A stretch of DNA of 64,000 nucleotides from Callaeas wilsoni. Lineage: Eukaryota; Chordata; Aves; Passeriformes; Callaeidae. The DNA is taken from assembly GCA_013398955.1 (NCBI GenBank), contig VWPU01002062.1:1-64000 (forward strand), given 5' to 3'. The translations under genes were made by a program, and so were the position numbers. The notes under the pieces are model-generated. The model ran no database searches, had not been told where the DNA came from, and saw only the letters and a program-made list of their open reading frames with translations. Below, in pieces: positions 59,401 through 64,000 of this stretch (position 1 is the first letter of the stretch; each line of letters begins with the position of its first letter).

Positions 59401-62400
59401 GCAAGGCTTCCCTGGATGCTGCCAGGCAAAGGCTGGATCCTGCAAGGTGTTGCATCCCACAACAGCTGAGAGCACACCACACCTGTTAGAGTCGGGATAT
59501 TTGCATTTTTATCTGCTCTCAAAACATAAGAAGATCAACGTGCACTAGAAAATGCACTCTGTCAAGCTGCAGTAACAGGACAAATTTTGTTTTTCCCCAA
59601 TAACTGACATTCCCATTAATGTGCAATGAGCTACTAGAACGTGAACACAACTGACTAAGGAAGTTTCATGCGTCTTATTCTGTGTTGGTTCAGGACAAAA
59701 ACCTTATATTTTGTTTAAAAACTTGGTTTTCAGTGAATCTGTTCTGCAGTAACACTTGCAATACAAGAACATTTTGCAGTTCACTCACTCTCCACGTCAC
59801 TGACATCTTCAGGGCAAAACACAGGCTATGAATGTATGTGCACACATACACACACCTAAGTATGCACAAATACTGTTTGCAGGACATCTACCATAGCTCT
59901 TCTTTTAAATTGCTCAAGCAAGGCTCTCAATAAAATAAGAATGCAATGGGGTAGATTTCCTTAAGATAAAACTCCCACGTAACTGCATTTTCAAGCCTCC
60001 ACTGTCCACTTATGGCAATGCAGAAATGGCAACACCACCAGTGAAGACTGGGTATAACATTTCCCTCACATGATTTACATCTTGCTTTGATTGTTAATTT
60101 AGGTGATCCAGTATGTTGTGCTGTCTATGCTCACAGCTCTGTGAAGCCAGTTTCTTAAAAGATGTTGAAATACTGGTATAAAATGCATTTATTAGCAGAG
60201 AAGGAAATACACAGCTAATCAGCTTATATTTACTATGACATAGTTTCTCATATTTATTTTATTTTATTTTCTCATGGGACTTATTCCTTATTTGTAATAA
60301 CTGTTTCACTTTCTTACATTCCAGCAATTTACTAAATATATTTCCAAGTTTCTAAACAGCAAATAAAGTCACAACTTGTATAGAAAATGACACCTTGAGA
60401 AAAAGTGACAACCTGTTTATAAACCATTCTGGTAATATACTGGTTCATTTGATTCCTTTTTTTTTAAACTGCACCCAATGGGTCTGCTTGAAAGCAAGAT
60501 TTCTACTGCTACAGTAACTCCTCATCTCTTCACTTATCTCAAGCTATAATCTTTTAGTTAACACAGAGGTTGCCAAAATAAAAGAGTAGGACTTCAAATG
60601 AAGAAAAGGAAACAGATCAAATTTTCTTGTTAATGCAAGAATAATTAAGTAAAAGGAAAAACCAAAACCCACCAATAAACCAGTCTGGTTTATTGACACA
60701 AATATTTTCTTTCTAGAAGGTTAAGGATTTTTCTAAAAGGTGTCAGAAAGCCTTTACACTTACTTCCTCATACTCCTCTTCTTCATCATCAGACACAATG
60801 CTATCATTGAATGGCTCTTCTAAAAGAAGCAAAACAAAATGGTGTCAGTTAAGTTGCACGTGTACGACTCAACAGAATCTCATTATTACCTCACTTTTAC
60901 GAGAGCAAGATTTAACTTGCTTCTCATATAGACATGTCCTTTCCAGGACAACTATTGGAATAATTTGATCCTATAAGCTAGAAATCACTATTCTAGAAAT
61001 CACTGAAATCACTTCACATTTCAGAAAATGGCAGAAATAGAAACACTCTGGAACAGTTATTTTCTCATAAAATCCACTGTGACGTCTCACTGTATTTACT
61101 GACAAGACTTGAATGAAAGTGTGCACACCTGCAAGTTTGTCTCTTTTTCAAATATTTTTTAGTAAGAGACTCTACTTCTCCATACAAATACTTTAATATT
61201 ATACTGCTTTTGTACACAAAAAGTTAGTACTCATGCAGAATACTTATTTTAACTTTTGGACAAAATTATTTCCTCAGGAAAAAAGTGGCCAGGCTTATGC
61301 TGAAAATCTGAAAACACAACTTGTACTCATCAGTGACTCAGACAAAACCTTTAAAAATGCCATTCTCAGGCAGAAGAGGAGTGGTTCTATAACCTTGAAC
61401 AACAAATACTGTATAGTGGCAACATGGTGCTGAAATACTTTATTTGTTCTTTTACAAGCCAGAACTGTAAGATAGGCTGTGTTCTTTCCAAAACCCAAGG
61501 AGAGCAGTTCAACTTGTTCTATGTTTACTGTACAGAAAGATTCAACCAGAATTAATCTCCTTTTCATTATTTGCTTTCTCTTTCTTCAGTCTTCCTTTCA
61601 GTCACAGGTAACAGAAAACAGAATAAATATTCCACCTTCTCAGTCTGTATTAACAGCATCTACAACTCCTGTGACCCATCAATGTACCCTCCAAAACAGA
61701 CGGTCTCTGCTCCCTATTCAGGACAAGGCATTTTACATAAAGCTACACCTCAATAGAGCAAGAGATGAGCACAGACAGACCTAGTCCCTAAATCCTGTTT
61801 TACAAATTTCTACTGCATTTTTGCAGTTGGTAGCAGTCTCTCGTTGCCATCAGACCACTGGCATGAAAGAAAACAGCCAAGGTCATTTTATTTACAGTCC
61901 CAAAACTTTGGAGTTGTGACTTACTCAGCCTTTTACTTCTTCTTTATTACTACAATATAAAAGAAGTTTTAGAATACATGACATTCAAATCCTGACATTC
62001 ACTATTCACCCTCTCTCAGGCCACCACACTATTGCTATTCTTCGAGGGTTCCAATGCCAAGTAAAAACATGAGCTTTTTTTAAGGCTTTTGTGAAAGATT
62101 TAAAGCTCTGATAGCTGCATGTGTTCTGACCTGAATTGAGTTGCTTGATAACAAATTCAATCTGTCGAACCATCTCTTCATTTCTTTCCTTGATAAAGCA
62201 GCGCAGAATTTCTTCCATTCCCTGGATGTAGCAGAAAACATTCAGGTAGGTCAGTATTTCATGTGACCACAGAGAGATCTGTTAGCTAAAATGTATCTAT
62301 TTCTTTTTTGGTCAGGAAGAACAGAGGCAGTGTGAAGCAAACCACGGTGTCCAGCTCCAAGTGTTGCATAGACAAAGGAAGTATACTCTCTAGATTGCTT

Positions 62401-63374
62401 TGAGGCATTTAAGAGACATGTCCACAGTGAACAGCAAATTTTTACAACAGACCTGTTGCTTTTGCCTTCTGAATTCAGTACACAATAGTCATCAGAACAG
62501 GATAAAATTTGAATCCACAGAGACAACAGTGACAGGTTCAGAGAAGGAAAGCAAAAAGCAGAACCAGCTTTGACTTTAAACCTGGTCTCTCTCTTTATGG
62601 CTTCTTTTAGGCTTGATGTTCAGGCTTGATGTTGGGTTAATCACCTTCAATCCCCTGTGCTCTGTGAGGTAGAATATCTGACAACAATTATGTCTGCATA
62701 ACTCTCTGGGTTAGCTCTTAAGATACGAAGACATGCTGCTAACCCAGGAGCAGCTGAATCAAACACAGAAGCTGAAACACAGTCATTACCATTAGACTAA
62801 CTTTCACAGGAGATCAGTTCCTAGTTCTGAAACCTTCCTCCTGCTGCCTTGACCAAATAACCATGTCTGTACCAGGCAGAAGGAAAAGCAGCAAGAAGAA
62901 CTCCTCCTTTTAGTGGCTACTCACTGGTGCAGAATGAGCTACATAAAGGGAAGAAGTAGCAGGTGAGATGCAAGCATCTCCTGGGCCAAAAGGAGTCTAC
63001 AAAATGCTAGAAGGACACACAGTTCTAAAATAACACCTTTAATTTACAATTCAGACAGAATCCTTCACACTACTGGGGCTCCACTCCTGGGAAAAAGACC
63101 TGAAAACATGGCAGAAGTGTTTGAGACATACTTTCATACCTCCCTGAGGATCAATCGGGAGGGCCTCTTTTGGGTTCCCTTCTCAAAATGCCCTGGCTCC
63201 CACCTCACAGCCCTGCTGTGCCCTGCTCAGCAGGTCCCTGTCTGCCCCATCTCTGGCAGAGGTGTTGATTTTCATACTATGCAAAGCAGCACTTCTTACC
63301 ATTTCTTTGGCTTCTTCTCGGACAGAAGGGATGGCCAGAATACTGTACAGTGCTCCATTCACATATGACTGGAT
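38431..63374 (-). CDS. ARMC9: ARMC9, C-terminal part (5' exons off the right edge)
   Basis: LisH/armadillo-repeat protein of the ciliary basal body and centriole; human mutations cause Joubert syndrome, and it works with TOGARAM1 in ciliary stability. Supported exons, 5' to 3': 63300-63374, 62131-62221, 60764-60819, 56064-56168, 54815-54930, 50093-50217, 41790-41962, 38431-38453. Phases agree throughout except between 50093-50217 (ends phase 1) and 41790-41962 (enters phase 2), so at least one exon of 3n+1 nt is unidentified. Diagnostic peptides match human ARMC9 as I recall it: [79 protein letters not shown]. The armadillo-like fold ends near 62.1 kb; after it come an acidic segment and a serine/proline-rich tail that diverges quickly. 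Confidence 0.93.
38454..41789 (-). other. ARMC9: Last ARMC9 intron
   Basis: About 3.3 kb between the two final coding exons. Nothing recognised apart from the CA microsatellite. Confidence 0.7.
40293..40310. repeat. (CA)n microsatellite, 9 units
   Basis: A short CA run in the last ARMC9 intron, followed by degenerate CT/CA sequence. Confidence 0.95.
41790..41962 (-). CDS. ARMC9: ARMC9 penultimate coding exon
   Basis: Acceptor tctcctcctacag above 41962; donor CAGA|GTAAGT at 41789-41784. Encodes (x)[19 protein letters not shown], a serine/proline-rich middle and [20 protein letters not shown], parallel to human ECASAFTCKP...GPQQASRPGSTASSTR. Reading through the donor gives a false C-terminus ending near 41725. 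Confidence 0.9.
42355..42494 (-). CDS. Candidate alternative terminal exon of ARMC9 (unconfirmed)
   Basis: A strong acceptor (gggaatttattttatag) precedes an open stretch of 45 codons ending in TAA (42355-42357). The frame compatible with the exon at 50093-50217 (T|AT) reads [20 protein letters not shown], then a segment with [18 protein letters not shown], ending IMVSVP. I do not recognise the peptide. The stretch has CpGs in an AT-rich intron, and no good donor is present in this frame. It could be an alternative last exon, an exon of another gene, or chance. No AATAAA was noticed just below it. Confidence 0.3.
42495..50092 (-). other. ARMC9: ARMC9 intronic region, 42.5-50.1 kb
   Basis: AT-rich intron. 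It must contain an unidentified ARMC9 exon unless that lies below 42.3 kb, because the flanking exon phases do not match. Weak exon-like candidates at 48645-48696 and 49873-49970 are listed among the findings. A/C-rich low-complexity stretches lie at about 44.05-44.13 and 45.54-45.61 kb. Confidence 0.6.
50093..50217 (-). CDS. ARMC9: Probable ARMC9 exon (serine-rich C-terminal region)
   Basis: Excellent acceptor ctgcgttctcctttctcctccag above 50217 and donor CAT|GTAAGG at 50092. It joins the 54815 exon in frame (AT|T) and stays open for 125 nt: [20 protein letters not shown], then a Ser/Gly-rich stretch ending SDFCIFPS. Loosely like the human segment with RNG, EGKPSTPES and SSSS. The sequence is too diverged for certainty; the splice sites and frame carry the call. 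Confidence 0.65.
52496..53446. mobile_element. Possible retroviral LTR-type repeat
   Basis: On +: TATAAA at 52533-52538, a purine tract (GGA repeats) at about 52797-52831, a pyrimidine-rich stretch and AATAAA at 53351-53356 followed by a GT-rich segment (atatggtcttgtttgc), as in R/U5. The boundaries are those of a possible short inverted pair TGTTA (52496) and TAACA (53442-53446), but the flanks show no clear target-site duplication. No retroviral gene is present. Could be a solo LTR, another repeat, or unique sequence. Confidence 0.3.
52797..52831. repeat. (GGA)n purine tract
   Basis: A purine-only tract of GGA/GGGA units on the + strand. Confidence 0.9.
54815..54930 (-). CDS. ARMC9: ARMC9 exon (IMTHTPKT...[11 protein letters not shown])
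   Basis: Acceptor tcatttcctgtgtatcag above 54930; donor AT|GTAAGT at 54814. Encodes [20 protein letters not shown] then [18 protein letters not shown], matching human IMTNTGKTRRK...[17 protein letters not shown]. Enters in phase 0 and leaves in phase 2. Confidence 0.92.
55153..55575 (-). mobile_element. CR1 LINE, 3' fragment
   Basis: The + strand reads as the reverse complement of an avian CR1 3' end: GGTTGGGTTGGAAAGGTTCT, GGTTGCTCAAAGCCTCATCC, CACTTCCAGGGATGGGGCTG, CTGTCCTATCACTACATGCT and AGGAGAGGTGCTCCAGCCCT follow in the expected order. The element is heavily 5'-truncated, with its 3' end near 55153, and somewhat diverged. It lies in an ARMC9 intron in the same orientation as the gene. 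ORFs across it are fortuitous. Confidence 0.93.
56064..56168 (-). CDS. ARMC9: ARMC9 exon (conserved [16 protein letters not shown] block)
   Basis: Acceptor gagtttcttgttgccttgcag above 56168; donor GGA|GTGAGT at 56063. Encodes [20 protein letters not shown] then [15 protein letters not shown] in 35 codons, nearly identical to human in the second half. Phase 0 at both ends. Confidence 0.95.
56169..60763 (-). other. ARMC9: ARMC9 intron
   Basis: About 4.6 kb, AT-rich. Includes a short TTTTA-repeat stretch at about 60252-60270. Nothing else recognised. Confidence 0.7.
60764..60819 (-). CDS. ARMC9: ARMC9 exon (acidic [10 protein letters not shown] segment)
   Basis: A 56-nt exon. Acceptor tttgcttcttttag above 60819; donor GAA|GTAAGT at 60763. 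Encodes [19 protein letters not shown], aligned with human [20 protein letters not shown]. In phase with both neighbours. Confidence 0.92.
62131..62221 (-). CDS. ARMC9: ARMC9 exon ([12 protein letters not shown]...IKQLNS)
   Basis: Acceptor tttctgctacatccag above 62221; donor G|GTCAGA at 62130, a GTCAGA variant. Encodes [20 protein letters not shown] then [10 protein letters not shown], the last helices of the armadillo-like region. Confidence 0.95.
63300..63374 (-). CDS. ARMC9: ARMC9 exon ([13 protein letters not shown])
   Basis: Acceptor ctatttcttcctcttag above 63374; donor ATG|GTAAGA at 63299. Encodes 25 codons, [20 protein letters not shown] then EAKEM, matching human [20 protein letters not shown]. 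This is the most 5' ARMC9 exon in the window. Confidence 0.95.
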
Positions 63375-64000
63375 CTAAGAGGAAGAAATAGTCATACCAT
63401 GAAGAAAAACTCTTACATTCATCCCAGGTGACTATCAGCAAAATAGTGGAAGTGTAGAACAACTGTATTTCAAAGAGTTTAACCAGGCTGGACTGGACTT
63501 GCAAAAATTCCCACATGGAAAGTAGAGAACTTTTAGGATGCAAATATACTGTGATATGGTTGATCTAAACCAGTATGCTGCATGCCAACTTCCCAAAGAG
63601 CCCCCCTGCTTCTGATAATGTATTCTTGCAAAGTGACCTAGCCATAAGGAAAGGGAAAAAAAAAAGAGGGGGTGGGGAAGAAAGAGAGAAAAGCAGAAAA
63701 AGAAAGTTTTTTTCCGACAAACACTAACAGCAGTACAAAAAACAGGACAAAGAACAGGAGAAGACCCTGCCAGCATGAACTCAAGACAGGCTTCAAGCAT
63801 TGTAGCCTTAGGCAGGATGACAAAGCCAAAGCAGCTTCAAACATCCTCTCACTCTGCTGCCTGTTACTGTCCCTCAGGAGAGGCAAAAACCCTGCCAGCA
63901 CAAAAGCTCTGAATTACGGCTAGGGAAAGCCACCAGATCTGTTAAACTAGTTTTACCAGCACTTATGTGACCCTTTCTATCGGCCAGTTACTTCCGGAGC
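63375..64000 (-). other. ARMC9: ARMC9 intron (partial)
   Basis: No preceding exon is visible; a purine-rich run lies at about 63653-63710. The armadillo-repeat, coiled-coil and LisH exons must be off the right edge. Confidence 0.7.

Overview
The window is vertebrate nuclear DNA, most likely from a bird. Three multi-exon genes carry GT-AG introns, and a 5'-truncated CR1 LINE of the type abundant in birds lies at about 55.15-55.58 kb. The gene order NCL - B3GNT7 - ARMC9, with NCL on + and the other two on -, matches the block I recall from human 2q37, inverted as a unit. All identifications come from reading translations and splice sites; no database search was run.

Layout. 1-7130: NCL (nucleolin, + strand), complete except for the short first coding exon, which lies off the left edge. 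Three of its introns carry snoRNAs that I recognise as SNORD82, SNORD20 and SNORA75. The partial first intron holds three CACGTG E-boxes. 8.03-8.34 kb: a CpG-rich patch between the convergent NCL and B3GNT7 genes, with a strong CTCF-type motif and a 45-bp tandem repeat. About 9.19-17.06 kb: B3GNT7 (- strand), with a long single-exon body and a tiny first coding exon (MFQW) 4.4 kb upstream in a CpG island. 17.3-37.4 kb: no gene recognised; it holds a (TG)n microsatellite and a roughly 40-bp tandem repeat. About 37.4-64 kb: the 3' part of ARMC9 (- strand). Exons encode the end of the armadillo-like region, an acidic stretch, the conserved [16 protein letters not shown] block and the low-complexity C-terminus, ending in a 23-nt terminal coding exon. 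The 5' half of ARMC9 is off the right edge.

Functionally these are unrelated neighbours. Nucleolin is a ribosome-biogenesis RNA-binding protein whose gene also hosts rRNA-modification guides. B3GNT7 is a Golgi beta-1,3-N-acetylglucosaminyltransferase. ARMC9 is a ciliary basal-body protein. Base composition shifts from GC-rich on the left (0-27 kb) to AT-rich on the right (31-64 kb).

No new multi-gene system was found. The less ordinary observations are: a frame-compatible, probably ARMC9, exon at 50.1 kb; a phase gap in ARMC9 that implies at least one more unseen exon; an orphan open exon at 42.4 kb that could be an alternative ARMC9 C-terminus; and the CTCF-like motif beside the minisatellite between NCL and B3GNT7.
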